DNA from: Symbiodinium natans | Lineage: Eukaryota > Sar > Dinophyceae > Suessiales > Symbiodiniaceae | DNA length: 64,000 bases | Direction: 5' to 3' | Assembly (NCBI GenBank): GCA_905221605.1 | Contig: CAJNDS010000722.1 | Location: 16,914-80,913, forward strand | Shown: piece by piece, positions 11,817 to 26,035 of the stretch | Layout: every line of letters starts with the position of its first letter | Numbering within the stretch: position 1 is the stretch's first letter | The notes under the pieces: model-generated | The model's input: only the letters and a program-made list of their open reading frames with translations | Told to the model about the DNA's origin: nothing | Databases searched by the model: none | Position numbers and translations under genes: made by a program

Positions 11817-12105
11817 GTTGAGGGTTTAGGGTTTAGGGTTGAGGGTTTAGGGTCTAGGGTTTGGGTTTAGGGTTTAAGGGTTTAGGGTTTAGGGTTTCGG
11901 GTTTAGGGTTTCGGGTTTCGGGTTTAGGGTCCCCGCCCCGCCCCCCTGTGGTTTGGGCCGCCCTGTGGGGTGGTGTGGTTGGGGTGTGGGTTTGGGTTGA
12001 GGGTTAGGTTTAGGGTTTAGGGTTTAGGGCTTGGGGCTTAGGGTTTAGGGTTTAGGGTTTAGGGTTTAAGGTTTAGGGTTTAGGGTTTTAGGGTTTAGGG
12101 GGAAC
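11817..12105. repeat. Interstitial telomeric repeats
   Basis: GGGTTTA repeats with variants GGGTTGA, GGGTTTC and GGGTTCC. They are interrupted at about 11935-11995 by a duplicated GC-rich segment (CCCCTGTGG...GGGGTGTGG), also seen at 11770-11815. Orientation is the same as in the 4.1-kb block. Confidence 0.9.
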
Positions 12106-15100
12106 CATATATATGTACCCCCCCCCAAAGATCTACATGTTTTCATGGGTTGTCGATGCGAAGCTGGAGATTTGCTTGAGGGATCCCTAATCCTAAAGAG
12201 CAGTTTTGTAACCTTACGGGGCTGAAATCTTATTCGCTCATCCTAAACGCGCTCGAAGGAAAGGCTGGTGAAAAGGTGCTCCAGTCCCGATCCCGCGTGG
12301 GGTCTGGCTTGCTGGGATGGGGTGGCCTTTTGCCTTCCTCTGTGTGCGGGGGTTTGAGGGACTGAGTCTTGAATTTTCTGGTTTTAGCGTTTACTTATCG
12401 TTCATGGCAGAGTCTAAGGTTTGAGGGCTGGCTTTAGGACTGGTTGCGTAGGGTTGCTCCTACCCCTACGAGACCGTACCAAAGGGGGACGAAGGGAAGG
12501 CCGGGAAGAGCACAATCTTCACGCTTCGCTCAGCTTTGCACCTTCTCTCCGTAGTACGGAACCGGCGCCTTGTCAGAATGTCAAAAGCCCAGAGCCCAAT
12601 GTAGGCACGAAATGCCCCCCAAGCCTCGCAAGCGTAGACCCGAAGCTCTTCTGGAAGTATGGAAGTGATCACCTGCGACACCATGTCAAAACCCTTGCTG
12701 TTCAAAGCCTGGGTCCAGTATGATGTTGAGAGACAGAACTGTCCCAAAGCGACTCTGCTTCCGTTGCATGATATAGTCTGACAGGCATATGTGGTATAAG
12801 GCCCCGGCGTTCTGCAGATTGCACACGGTAGCCCTGCAGAGGGCAATTCCAACGCTGGAGCTCAAGCAACGCAGCGCATTGCAAAGTGACAAGCAACTGC
12901 CTTTAGCGTGTCAATGCTTGGCACTGCCTCCAGATGTAGCTCAAGAATGACACGCGACTGGTGTCCCAAAGCGCCTGGAAAGTGAGTCGAGTTGGGTCTC
13001 CTTCCTAAAGGTCCGATCCGCCTGTGCACCCAAGAAGTGCCACGGTAGTTCTGCAACTCGTCCAGCCAAGGCCGCCTGCGCTCCACGAATCACAATGATC
13101 ACGTGTGGCTCCTGTTGTAGTCGCTTGAGACTCTACTCACTAGCATGGACCATCCTGCACCGCTCCGGTCACGTTGGGTTGGGATTTATCGATTTATCCA
13201 ACACTACAGACTGCGAACCCTGTCCCCTGTCTCTGTCGAGAGGAGAGTTTTCCACATCTGCCCCCGTTGTGTTGGCATGCTGTTGCTCTCCGGCTATTCG
13301 GGGGAGTTCCTAAGGCCTTCGCTTGCCCAACATCCGTGATCTGAGCTTGGGGCTACTTCCCAGCTCCTCTTGTCGGGTTAACCCACCCTAATGGTGGTGC
13401 ACGGTTTCCCGGCGCAGGTAAGTCTTGTAGGGTTCGGCCATCTTGTGTAATGCTGCCGAACGGGCTAGACTAGATTGGCGATACAGTCACAGAGGCCCTC
13501 CAAGCCTGATCCAGTGCGGTGCGGTGCTGCCTGTCCAAGATGACAAACAGAAGTGCCGCACAGCACAATCTCATACATTTGCTTGCTGCATCGAGCGCTC
13601 AAAGCGGGCTTCAGAAAAGTCTGAGACACTTCCGGCGCACGAGGAGCAGGGCATTCGTATACCATTTTGTAATTCTGGGCAAACTCTGCGCATAGCATCG
13701 TGGCTACAATGCCTACATGCATGTCAGGCATGGCGGCATCATAGCACGTCTGCTGTGGAAATTCATCGGACGTCGTTTTGAGAATTCAACGCCACTTTTG
13801 TCATTTGATAAACTGGACGAAGGATTTCGTGTCCGAAGGTGGACATGATGGGCCTGCTGTTGGAGGGTCCTACTGCTTCGCAAACGCAATGATGTTCGCA
13901 GCATGCTTGCAAACTTTGTTCACATCGGAGTCGGCATTGCACCGTGCGGTTCCAGCTCTGAGGTTTGGCTTGGTTTATTGAGAAACATCTATTCGAAACG
14001 TTTCCGAGGCTCCTGAAAAGCCCTGCTCGTAAGTCCCCGCACATCCCCGAAACGCATCACGACGCCTCGAAATCCATGGGGTTTCCACAACGCGTGCAGC
14101 ATGTACCAATAGTGGAGACTACTACAGTGCTGCGCCCAGCATACACGACGGCGTACACAGCATGACGTGGTTTTCGAGGGCCTTGCCAGCTCCAAGAAGT
14201 GCAGTACTAGTGCCACTGCCAGAAGCCAGCGCCATCTGCACAGCAAGAGAAACTATCAGCTTATCCTCCCATGACCGCCTCTCTGCAGTCCCTGTGGCCA
14301 CATTCACATGGAGCAGGAGCCGACTGAACATATGGAAACTGTGCACACAAGTTGTGAAGAGCAGCCAGACAGGGCCAACTCTAGATCAGCAATTGCTGAG
14401 AACTTTGACAAGCCCTGCGCCTCGAAAGCCCGCAGCATACCAAGCTGAGCAAGCCGAAGGTGAAGGCCAAACCTGACACCGTTCTAGCACAGCCAACGTG
14501 TGCCTACTTCAAAGAAGAAACATGCGACAAAAGGTGGAGAAAAGGTGCAAGGCATTCCAAGAGAATCGCTAAACACAGAGCTGCTGCACGCACAAGCCAA
14601 TCTGAGTTCAATCTCATGGCTGGTGACTCACCCGGCGCCGGTGAGGACCGAGAGCCAGAGAGGGAGATGAACATCAAGAAAAGAGCGAGAGCGCCAGAAA
14701 AAGAGAGAGAGAGAGAGTGAGAGCAAGACATGAAAAACACCTTACAGGAATTGCCATAATCCTAAGCCTACGCAAACACTAGTCACGCTACATTTCAATC
14801 CATTGAGAAGTGGCTTTTTGACCTTTCACGAGGCTTGTAATCTGAGTCCCAAGCTGCGTGTGGCAAAACGGGGCGAGCACCGGACGGCCTCGAGCACCGG
14901 ACAGCCCCAGCCCGCAAAACATCCAAAACCATGAAAATCCTTGAAGTCGAGGTTGCCATACCATCCAAATGCTTTCCATTCGTATAAAGATTCGTAGATT
15001 ACCGTAGGTGTTCGAGCTTCCACTGTGCCGCTACCGACTGCCAAGCCAAACAAACGAATAAAATGCAAAAAGGTCTTGACCAAGAACAGCACCGGCAACT

Positions 15101-18100
15101 GCGAGCCATGGTGGAACGCAGCAAATCAAATGCACACGCGGCACACCTTGTGCAACCTTTTTACTGTAAGGCAGCAGCCATCCCCAGCAAAGCACAAATG
15201 GCGATCATGCTGGTGACGCTGGCAATGATGATGAGGCCTTGAGAGCTCGACAAGGTGCAGAGGGACATTCTTTTGTTGGGGGGTGGAGGGTGGCAGGGGT
15301 TCCTTCGCAGGCATCGCGGTTTTGAGGCTTAGCATGTTAAGGACTGGCTTAGCGAGTCAGGCCGAAGTCCCCGTTCAGGCTCTGGTTTCGGATGCTGAAA
15401 TCCAACAATTTGATCAAGGATCGTCCAACACAGGCTGTTGGGGCATGAACGGAAAGACTCAGCACACGAAGTGTTGCAGAGCCCGGCCGCACAGCACATG
15501 AAAAGCGCCAAGTATCCTGCCGACTGCTCTCAAGGGTGATGCCTCGGCAGCCAAGCAGCAGAAACAGCAAAAGAAAACGCGAAGAGGGCACAGCTGCTCA
15601 CCGGTCAGAGCACTTCTCTCAGCATCTTCCGGAGAGCACATCTGAGCACATCTGAGCACATCTGAGCACGTGGGCAAAGATTTGGCGGAGCTCGCTGGCA
15701 TCTGGCTGCATGGCCATGTAGACGCCCACCTGAGAGCAAGTGTCGAAGTGTCGGAGCTCAAAGAAACATCTCTTAAATTTTAAACTCAAAAGGTCGCGGC
15801 CGCTGCGGGTGCATAGAGCACCAGGAGGGCCAGGGCCCTCTTCACGGCATGGCCATCTGCCAGCCGCCTGAGAGTGGAGCTCGAACTCAAGAGCACTCTG
15901 ACTCCAAGACGGACACGGAGCAGCAACGACGCGGCGTTGGGAAGCAGGAAGCCGAGGGATGCGGCGTCGCCACCACCAGGAAGCCCACACAAGCCATGCA
16001 CCAACCCCACGGCACATACACACCTGAGTCACGCCTGCACGCTCAGCGTGCCGTGTAGTAGGACATCCGACATCTTCCGACACGTAAGGCTGAAACCTTC
16101 CTGCAGAAAGTGGGATGGTTGCAGGCCTGCAGCAGACCACTGGCGGACTCGCGAAATGTGCTGAGCCACATGGCTTTGCGCGGACTGCCCCTTCCGGCCA
16201 ACAATCCTCCGATGCCTCGATCATGCCAGCTGAGGAGGCAGAGAAGCGCGGGAAGCACTGGAGGTGTCGTGGCCTGGCAAGACGACAAAACAAGAAGACG
16301 AACAGCCGAACAGCCGAACAGCTTGTCAGAAGAAAAGCTAAAGGCATGTCCCGGCATGGTTGGGCTCTTTCGGTTTCTTCGGCTTCTGTCGACTTCTTCA
16401 GTGCTTGACTGCATGTCGCATAGTTCATATAGTTCGCTCACCGCGCATTGGAGGGCCCCCCTCACCTAATACAATGGCGCGATAAGGCGCGATCAGCTGC
16501 CAGAAGCGAAAAGCTCAAGAAGGTGAGGCAAAAGTCCGTACAGGTAGAAAGATACAGGCGGCCGAGGACTTCACAGAAGAGTCGAGGAGAGCACGGGGTC
16601 CCCTGCATCATGTCAGGAGGCCGGCCAAAGCCCACTCGCTGCTGTTGGCAGAGTTTGTAGGGTTTTCATTTGCAGCGGCGTACTCATGCGGAAACACAGA
16701 GACAGTGGCGCACTTTAAAAGTGATTCTCAATTAATCCCTTTTACCCCTCCAACAAGCGTGCAACTTGCAACTCCCAAAATTCTGGCAATCGGCCGGAGA
16801 AAGGATGAGCTCCACGGCCAGCAAGGCGACGGAGAGCCGCTCCAGGCCTGCAACCACACAGAACGACGGATCACCATGTTGTCATCAGATGTGATCGCAT
16901 GCGTGTCAGAATCCTTCCCTTCACCATCCTTCGCCCTTCATCTTTCTTCTTGCAAACTACGAGTCTCTTGCCCGCTTGCGCCACTGACACACGTGAGGCG
17001 GGCGCACCCTCGGGAGCTGCGTCGACCATTGCCGCCGTCATTGTGGAGGAAGCACCGGGAATGGCTCCGTACAAGCCAACAATGCAGACTGCCTGAGGGA
17101 AGCTGCTGAGCGGATCTAATGAATCTCAAGACCACACGTCGCCATCCAAAAAAGCAGACATCCACCAAGCTTCAAGCAATGATGTGGGCATGCCTGGAAC
17201 ACCATGCTTGAAGCAAAGGACGCTCTTGCAAACATTCTGGGTAAACCGCAGCAACTCGGGCTAAGGCCAGCCCGAGCCTGTGCCACAGGCTGAGGCTGTG
17301 CCGAGAAGACGCCTTGCAACATCAACAGTGCGAGCATGTGCGCGAGCCCTATGTGAGTCCTGTGTGTTCAAAATTGAGACCACGCCCAAGACAGCCCTGC
17401 CTCACGGGCAGAACAAGGCCGAAAGCTGCAGCCTGAAGTGTTGTCAGATCCCTGCAGAGCCTTAAGAGGTGAGAGGCCCTGAGCAGGAGACGGCCACTGC
17501 AGCCAGCAGCCCGCAGAGTGGCCCAGGGCTCCGACCAGCCTGACCCCGAACTAGAAGCCGACGATAGAAGCCAGAAGCTGGCATGAATCGGAATCCTCCC
17601 AATCCAGGGCCCGGCACCGCGTCTCGCAAAGGCGCGTCTGGCACATGTTGGAGGAAGGCCTCCAAAGCAGCGCAAGCGAGGAAGAGGTCCAAAAGCATGC
17701 GCTCAGAGCGGTGCTCAGAAGGTCAACTCTCCATTTCCTCTGTAAGGCGCCTGGAAGCCGACGGCGCCCAAGCTCAAGCTCGGCAGGGCAAACTGAGTCA
17801 GTGAGCCATGTGACCCCCGAGATGTTCTTTCAGAGAGGGCTTTGTTAGACTCCCCGCTGCTAAATGTCAATGACAAATGGTCTTCAACCTTGTAAACCAC
17901 TCAAATGGAATGCCAAGAGTGCGACAGTCAGCAGCCTTGGAATGAGCATGTGCTGACACGTTTAATTCACGTGACAACAAAGTCGGCGACAACAATTTCA
18001 GGTGGGGACTTCTCAAATGACACGTTAGCGTTTGCAAAAGGAGCCTTCGCATCGCCTCCTCCTCCAATGGATGTTCGAAGATTCCTTAGAAATCGCATCT

Positions 18101-19680
18101 CAAAGGCCTTCCTATGCTTCTATGGCCCGCACTTCAGGAGAAGCAATGGGTGAACCAAGAACTCCTTGGGGGTGCGACGATACTCCCGCGGTGGAAGCCT
18201 CAAGGCACCAACCTGCCATCTTCAACACCCGGTGCTGTACCAAGCAGCAGCGCACGGCAGGCTTTGCTGCAAGGGCCGCTCACCACCTTCTCTACGCGAA
18301 TCCTTTGCAAATGCTGCAAGGGGACCTGATATCTGGACACGGAGGCCTGAGAACCACAGAGGGAAAACTGATGTCATGTCAACTGCTTCTCTGCGAAGGT
18401 CCAGGCAAGAGAAGAGTGGAGAGCCGGGCAGGCCTGCACACGACGAGCTGCTCACAAGACCAGTACGGGAAGATCCACAGCTCCGGTTACTTGCTGTTCA
18501 GTTGCTGAGCCTGCTGAAACTCGCCAGTGGCATCCTTGCCTCAAAGAGTCAAAACTTTGACACATCCTAACAGCCTCACTGGTCTAGTTCTACCTTTTTG
18601 CCTCTCTATGCTTGAAGCCGAGCCTGCAAGCTGACGCAGCACTTCCACACCTGGCCACGTGGGCACATAGCCACATGTGCCACACTTCCACGCTTTGCTG
18701 CATCTGGCCGTGCAGAGCAGGGCAAACTATGGGGCGAACCTCCTGGGTGCTCATGCCAAAGCCTGGAAGAGAGGACTCTCTGTCAAAGACCGACCCACGT
18801 TGGGACAATTGGGGCGCCCACGAAAGGTCGTAGACCACGCCTTCAATCACCAGCCTCACGAGGAAGCGCCAAAGTTAAAACCCATCGCTGGTGGCTTGGG
18901 AATCCTCGAGCAAAAATGGTTCTAGAATATTCTGGAATGCCGTTGTGTGCGCGGATCCGACCCCCAACAGAGATCAGCGATCAGTATTCAAACAACCGTG
19001 TCTCACGCTCATCTGGGTTCAAAGCCAAAGAAGACCACTGTCTGCTTTGGACGCCAGGACCTCCGCTTGCAGGCTCTTCTCGCCAAGCTTGGCAAAAGAA
19101 ACTCGGTGCAAGCTCTCACTACATACTCTATCATTCTCACCCATCCGAAATCAATGTACTAGGGGTTGTCAGAATACGGCCGATGCATGTTGACACGCTT
19201 TCTTCAGCTAGCACCAAAACCACTCTAGCAAAGAGCAGAGTGACGGTCTGGACAGACACCATATCCCCCGGAGTCCCTGATGCGGCAAGCCTTCCAAGTG
19301 TACCCTCGCCAAACCCAGAGACCCCCCAATTTTTCAAAGCCTCCGCGTCGACCTCGTAGAGCGCTGCGGCCTTTTGGAAACGTTTGAATGGATTTCAATG
19401 GTGTCAGCTTTCTGCTTACACATTCGAGGGAAGGCAGCGCACTAGAAAACTGCATGAGACAACTGCCCCAAACTGCCTGCTGAAACAAACCCCGTTTGCC
19501 TACGTGAGAAGACTTGCACCAAGCACCAAGTAGGATGGTTGGAACAATGCCCACTACACTTCCAAATCCTCATCCGGGAAAACACGGAAAGGAACATGGA
19601 ACAGCAGGGATGAAGGACACAAAACGAGGGTCAGTGTGCACTGCAAATGTTCAGAATCCCCTACCCGGCCCTACCCAAGC
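12106..19680. other. ~7.6 kb without an identifiable gene
   Basis: Base composition is ordinary and many frames of 60-270 codons are open on both strands, but I find no domain, motif or convincing exon chain. The longest, minus strand 16428-15619, begins inside unremarkable sequence and crosses a short 12-mer repeat. Small repeats include TCTGAGCACA at about 15640-15668 and GAGAGA at 14703-14718. Introns, intergenic DNA or fast-evolving exons are all possible. Confidence 0.45.
15640..15670. repeat. 12-mer repeat TCTGAGCACATC
   Basis: Three adjacent copies of the word TCTGAGCACA(T/C). Short and probably incidental. Confidence 0.7.
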
Positions 19681-19684
19681 TTGG

Positions 19685-19815
19685 TAAAACCCTAAACCCT
19701 AAACCCTAAAAATCCCTAAACCCTAAAACACCCTAAACCCTAAAAATCCCTAAACCCTAAAAGTCCCTAAACCCTAAAAATCCCTAAACCCTAAAAATCC
19801 CTAAACCCTAAAAAC
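19685..19815. repeat. Interstitial telomeric repeats, CCCTAAA strand
   Basis: CCCTAAA repeats alternating with AATCCCTAAA, so a higher unit of about 17 bp (CCCTAAACCCTAAAAAT) dominates. Orientation is opposite to the 4-kb and 12-kb blocks. Confidence 0.9.
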
Positions 19816-21970
19816 AAGAGATCACACAAAAAACCCAGCTCTTTCCCAACCAGGCAAGCTGATACCAGGGCTCGAGAAAGAAAACGCGTGTAGAAGCTCA
19901 ACGCCGCAAACAACCAGAAGACAACAAGCTTGCATGCTGCACAGAAGACCGAAAGAACCCGCTTTGCTGCACACACGTGCGGATGCACGGCAGATGAACC
20001 GCGAATTTAGGGCTGCACCCCACGTGGACCTGACATGCAACTCCGCCTCAGGCTCTTGAGGTGTTTGAGGTGTTTCCGCACCAGGTCCAGGCTGTTCTGG
20101 GTCCTTGCGATATGGGGCACGCAAAGCTGACGACAAAGTTCGACAAAAGGCTTGGTAGCAGCACCATTGCAATTTGTGTCAAAAGCAAGCTGCGAAAAGC
20201 AAATATGTTCCCTATGGCTGAACTAGATCCTCCTCGAAGAGCTCTGGAAGTGCGGCCGCCTGGAATCATGGCAAGAATCGGCAAGACAAAAGCACCATAT
20301 GGACACAACATGACACAATGCGAAATAGATTGGAAAAATGTTCGCCGGTCCGAGACGCTGAGGCGGCTACGACATCGGCCCGGCACCATGCATCCAGCAC
20401 AGACAGGAAGGTGTAGTTCCTTCGAGACAAGTGATAGTCTTGTGAAAGCTGCAAAAGAAGAGAATCTCATACGGACAAGGGCTCGCGGTGGCTGTTGGAG
20501 GTCGAGAAACGCAGGCTCGAAACCTCCGAGGAAAGGGCCAAACACCGAAGAAGATGCAGGTGCTGTGGTACAGCAACCTTCAGGAAACGTTCGGAACTTC
20601 AGGCAGTCAGCAGAACTGGCCCATGCACGGAGGCACGCTTCTACCCTGCACGTGCTTGCAAAGTCCTCACACCGAGCGGTTGGCAGTTCAGGCAGCTGCA
20701 GCTTGGCCAGATCATCCTGGAACCTGAAGTCAGGCAGCCGGGCCTTTCTTCTTGGCAACAGCACTCTGGCTTCAGTTTGCAAAGGATCAAACAACCCCAT
20801 CTCTTGGGTAAATCGAGGCGAGCTGCCATAGCACGGAATACACCTAGGCTGACTAGGCATCAGATTCGGCAGGTGGCAGTTCGTGGCATGGTATGGGCAA
20901 TCTATGGGTCTAGGCTCCACACATAAGCTGCCATCGGTCCCCCTCGGCCCACGAGGAACAAAATGTAGGTGTATCGCCTGGCAACAGAAGATACATGACT
21001 GTTCCAGATATGCTGGTATGCTCCAGCTGCAGCTTTCAACGGCTCAGTTTCACGCCAGTGCTCGCTGACAGAAGTCCGTTCCGACATCCACCTCCGCAGC
21101 TGCAAAGCATACTTTGAAGAGCTACAGGGGACGGGGGTTAGCTATGACTGACAGATGTTGTTCACGCTAAAATGTTCTCAATGGTTTGTTGCTGCTGTTG
21201 CCGATGTCTTTTCGTTGGCGGCGATAGCCTTCGGAAAGTCTCAGCGTTGCTCTTGCTAGTGCTGATGGGTTCCAACACTGATGCGAAAGACGTATTCGTA
21301 GCGAGTATTCGTTTACGATGCACACATGCCACGATGGTTCGAGTTCGTGCAACAAGCGATCTCATCCATGACGCATGCTCAAAACGATTGCGTTACGTTC
21401 GTGGTTTCCTGAGCAGGCCACAACACTGATGCCAAAATGTGCCTGCGGGGCATCTGTTGGAGCAGACGTGCATCAAGCAACCCCAATGTACCCACGAAGA
21501 CACGAAGTCAGTGGGAAACCCCCCACGTGAGAGCGCAGTGTCTCACAAGACACACAGTCAAGATCCAATAAGCCTCAAGCGTAGCTCCACAAAAGCTCTG
21601 TCAAAGAAACAATGTACTAAAGCAGATGAAAAGGAAAGACTCATTACGCTACCTACTACGCTTGCTTTCGTTAGCATCCTCTGCTGTGCCACAGCACTCT
21701 CGCCTGGACCAAGCAGCCTGCCGCCCGACAACCCGTGACAACTCGCGACGAGCTAGGAGTGGCACCTCCGGGCAACGGCCGTGAACAGTGTCCACAAAAG
21801 TCTCCACAAGCATATTCACAAGAGTCTCAAAAGAAGCTTCACAAGAATCCCGACAAAAGCTCCATCAGAGTCTCCACAACAAGATCTCCACAAGAGTCTT
21901 CACAACAAGAGTACCAAGAAGAGTCCACACCCCCATGTGGAGGCGCCGGCAGCTCGAAGAGGAGTCCCAG
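19816..21970. other. Unassigned DNA with mirrored open frames
   Basis: Between about 20050 and 20920 one frame on each strand stays open for over 250 codons (plus 20061-20831, minus 20920-20048). Neither translation resembles a known family, and the two overlap almost completely, so at most one could be real. No other feature is supported. Confidence 0.35.
21785..21930. repeat. Degenerate TCCACAAGAGTCT repeat
   Basis: About ten imperfect copies of a ~15-base word (TCCACAAAAGTC, TTCACAAGAGTC, TCCACAAGAGTC). The spacing is often a multiple of three, so all three plus-strand frames stay open; coding is not implied. Confidence 0.6.
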
Positions 21971-21991
21971 CGTTCCCACACAGCCCAGCCC

Positions 21992-22462
21992 TCACTGAGT
22001 TTCTTGGAAAACATCTTTAGGTGCTTTAGCTGCGCTGCTCGAGACTGGTTGATTTCCATCTAAGCTCGCGGGCGGTAGCGAAGGAGGGCGGCATAGCTCA
22101 CTCCAGCCGCCAGGTGGTGGAGAAGAAAGCCCTGAAGTACAAAGTAACTCCTGAAATGCTTCACGATTGCTTAACAACTCGTTCGCCTGAAAAAGAATAG
22201 TGGAAGGATCTCGGATTCCGGGAAGAGCCTCAGACTTGGCAAAGCCGCGCACAAGGAACCGCACCAGCATTGCCACTGCCGTGACAATGAGCACCACACA
22301 GAGCACTGCTAGGAGAAGAATCCAACAGACACCGCAACGACAATTGGCATCTGGATGCCTTGCTGTCCAGTCCGCCGCCCATGAAGCCACTGCAATTGAG
22401 ATCCTGCAGAGAGAGTGCGTTGCAGGTCCTGCATCTGTCATTTTTGTCCATTCTATGTACAT
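21992..22462 (-). CDS. Candidate single-pass membrane protein (unknown)
   Basis: From the ATG at 22462 this frame gives 156 residues. A strongly hydrophobic stretch of about 23 residues, starting with WILLLAVLCVVLIVTAVAML, follows a Cys-rich CRCGVC motif and is followed by RFLVRG, as in a transmembrane helix with a basic cytosolic boundary. The tail is Pro/Ser-rich (SSPPPGG, SLPPASL). I do not recognise a family. It may be one exon of a larger gene: splice sites are not evident and neighbours are unassigned. The helix is the only positive evidence. Confidence 0.35.
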   Translation of the reverse strand: MYIEWTKMTDAGPATHSLCRISIAVASWAADWTARHPDANCRCGVCWILLLAVLCVVLIVTAVAMLVRFLVRGFAKSEALPGIRDPSTILFQANELLSNREAFQELLCTSGLSSPPPGGWSELCRPPSLPPASLDGNQPVSSSAAKAPKDVFQETQ

Positions 22463-22519
22463 TGATGTTGATGCCAAAGTTGTTGTTTGGGCAGCGCCTC
22501 GAAGAAACTCACGATCCAA

Positions 22520-25500
22520 TGTCCGAACGCCATGCTAAACAGTACCTGCCACGAGCATGCAGCCCGCACGTTCACCGCACCCTCACCATGCCTGATGATG
22601 CGAAGTGAAGTCCAAGAGAAGGTCCTGTGACAGCACTGCGCATTGACAAGGTCACTGTTAGCGCAGCACCTACTGACTCAAAGTAGATTTGATGCAGTGC
22701 GCTTTCGATTGTCTCTCTACGACCTTCACAACACTGGGCGATGTCACATGCCACATGTCCTTCTCACTTTCACTACGTAAAATTGCCAACTACCAAGATG
22801 AAAGCTGGAACAGGGTCTTGCGAAAGGCAGCAGTGGGCCGATATCAGCCCGGCGGCACCGACCTGGGGCTCAGAGAACACTACCACTATCACACGATTCG
22901 ACAGAAGCAGTCTGTAAATGTGCAAAATAGCTTTGCCAGACGATGCCGTACGGGCCATAACGCAAGCATCCCTCGGGCACAGGCCAGGCTCAAAAGGCAG
23001 AAGAGCTGGCTACGGCAGAGTCGCCTCACGTAAACCTCAGCAGAGGTCAAGTCATGCCAAGTTCAACATGTTTACCACCTCGACGAGCCGAAAGCCCCTC
23101 TGCGCGGACCCACACTCCGTGTGGCGTTTACATGCGTTCACTGTGGGTTCCACGGAGCGCTGTCTCTGCCCACCATGCTTCGCCTCCACAGACATTTTTC
23201 CACTGTGCTTGCACCACTGAATACCACTGTCATGGGACTGTTGCGACTGCCAAGAAGGAAGCATCTTGGGTTCCACCTGTGGATCATTGACCATCATGCC
23301 TTGGGTTCACTTCGCGCATCACATGGGATATGGCCTCTCGCATCCCTCCTACAATTCGGAGATCAGCAAAGCTGGCGCAATCATGTCTGAGCTATGGCAA
23401 CTACGTATGCGATGTTGCGGAGCTTGGCTATGAAAGCGCAACCCCAACATTGCAGTTGTGTTTAGGACTGCGCTTGCATCGCAAAGCACGATGTGCCAAC
23501 ACAGTCGCGCTCGAGCGCGCCAGCCGGAACAGCCATCGCAAAGTGGCAGAGACTCCAAAAAACGACCTCAACTACTAAATGCACTGCACTACTACATTGA
23601 CTTGCCGTGCTATTTCTCCCAGTAGGCTAGGTTGTCCTGTGCAATCCAGTCCAAGCTGCCCAAACAAGGCAGTGTCCCACGACAGCTCCTTCGCTATACA
23701 GCCTGCGCGCAGACGCAAATGTGGCAAGCTTAACTTGCAAGGAAAGACGAATGTATATTGAAGCGCTGACTCGCTGCGATCGCGCCCGTTTCACGAGCGA
23801 ACTTGCTTGCACTACACTCACGATCTTGGACAGGTATCACAATCATGATCGAGCACAATCATCGCACAAAACGAGCCTGCTGCTGGTGACCTGGTCAACA
23901 AGTGTGCCATAAGTTGCCAAGGAACTCAAGGAACCATGGGCATTGCGGGGACGACCACATGACAAATTAGCAAGCCCGGGCAAGTCAAATCTTGTTAACA
24001 CACATCATTGTCACTGTATTTGCACGCACAGTGCAAGACACACCCGCAAGACCACAAGATAAGCTTGGGACATAGGACGTCATGATCAGTTCTTGCCTTG
24101 GCAACATGCATGTCATGATTAAAGCCTACAATGGTCAAACGAGGGCAACACGCAAACTCATCATGCTTCCCTGCTTGTTACAAGTCTTGTCACCCAACAC
24201 AAGTGCAGTCGAGCATCTTGCAGTCGGTAAGCAAACCTGCCAGTTAAAGCCACCTGTCGGCATCGTTGAAAAAACAAACATGTCAAGAACTGGGCGCAGC
24301 TTTGAATGCATTGCCGAATTTCTCTCTCTCTCTCTCTCTCGTTAGGTGCGCTCACTCCAACATGTCGAGAATCTTGTACATACTTATTCAAGCCTCGTGC
24401 TGGCCAGCTCTCAGCAGCAATAACCGCAGCCAGGCGATCTTGCGGTGGACTGGGTTGCTGGAAAGGCGAATCCTCACTTATCCGTGCCCTTTGCATGGTG
24501 CCATCGCATCTCTGATGGCGGACGAATCTGCAGCACGAGAAAGACCGGCTGCCGAGACGAGCTGCTGTGGACAGCCAAGAAGGGATGCTGATGTCAGGTT
24601 CACGATACCAATCCTCAGTGCAACGCAAAGAAACAAATGCACATGTCCCGACAACACATCCAACTTCCTATAAACTAAGCGTCTGGGAATTGCTTGTCCG
24701 GGTGCTCGCTGTCCTGCCCAACACTGGAAAGTTTGATTGTAGGCCAGGTCACTTGAGGAAACGCTCTTAGGCATCACCAAGTTCAAGGATCGACGAAAGC
24801 TGGTCACAGATAGGACACCGTGGAAGCTCCAGCTCTAGGCTGGGAGGATGACACAACTGCGATGTCCAACTGTGATGTGGCCTTCGCCCGATCCTTTTCG
24901 CACCGTCGGAGAAGCTCCTGCAATACAACTCGTGTAGAACATTCGCGACGACGCACGTGCAAAGATTCGGGTTCGCTTATCATCCAGGCACGTCGACGCC
25001 TCGAACTTGCGGTTGAGCTCGCGCAATTCGGAGTCAGTTGGTTGCTCCTGCCGTCAGACGCTCAACACAACAGCTACAACGCACGCTGAAGGCCTCAGAG
25101 ATATGAAAATGTGCTATGCGTGCATCAATTTGTCCTGCCCCACGTTTGGGTTGCCAGCCGGATGAGGATTAGCCATGGCGAATGACAAGACTTGAGCCGA
25201 AAACGACAGCAACACAAAGCAACACATGCCACTTTAGGCTCCAAGACACCGTTGGTTGCCGGAAACGTCCTCCGGAACTCCGCATGGAAACTTTCAGAGC
25301 CTTTGCACAAAATCACTCCCCAATGACATGGACGCTTTCAAGGAGAACGGAAAACGTACTTTATCCTGGCTGCTGCCTCGGCTCTCGCTTTCATGTCTCC
25401 GCGCACAAAAAACGGTGAAGGGACCCTAACCCTTTAAACCCCCAAAACCCTGAACACTAAATCTCACATTTGCCCCAGGACCGACTCCTTGGGTTTTCAC

Positions 25501-26030
25501 GGTTTACAAAGCTCAGAGTTCTTTGGGGGCAACTGACTGAAGAATTTTCGTGAGCAGGTTGACACTTTAGGCGGTATGTCTGGAAGTCGCTGTAAGCCTG
25601 AGTGGCATAGGGTATGTAGGGTTTTGTCATGCCTTCTTGGCTCAGACAGAGAGTCGGCTTTGAGGATCCCCGTAACTTCGTCCCAAACAAGAGAACTGAA
25701 GCGACTGCAACAAACTCCACTAAACTGCCAGTTCTTACCCGAAACCCTAAAAACCCTAAACCCTTACACCCCCCACCCCGCACCCCTCCCCAAGGCACCT
25801 CCCTACCCCAAGCCTAACTTCAGAACACTGAGCCCTACTCGGAGCATCAGTGCACTTCGTAACCCTGGTATAACTGTACGTTTAACCCAATTGTAACCCT
25901 CTGAGGGTACTTGAGGGGCTTCTGAGTGGGCTATATAATGGGTCCGGAATTAATTTAAGTATTTGTTTTGTGTTTTCCCGAAAGCATCGCGAAAGGTTCT
26001 TCCTTGCGGAGCCCTCTGACCCAACAACAT
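22520..26030. other. ~3.5 kb without an identifiable gene
   Basis: No domain or motif recognised on either strand. Contains a TC microsatellite at 24321-24340 and degenerate CCCTAAA-like words at 25424-25450 and 25738-25790. Confidence 0.45.
24321..24340. repeat. TC microsatellite
   Basis: Ten uninterrupted TC dinucleotides. Confidence 0.9.
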
Positions 26031-26035
26031 AGACT

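Noticed and set aside
20048-20920. Overlapping open frames of 290 and 256 codons on opposite strands
   Set aside because: No domain, no preference between strands and no conserved composition. Kept only as unassigned.
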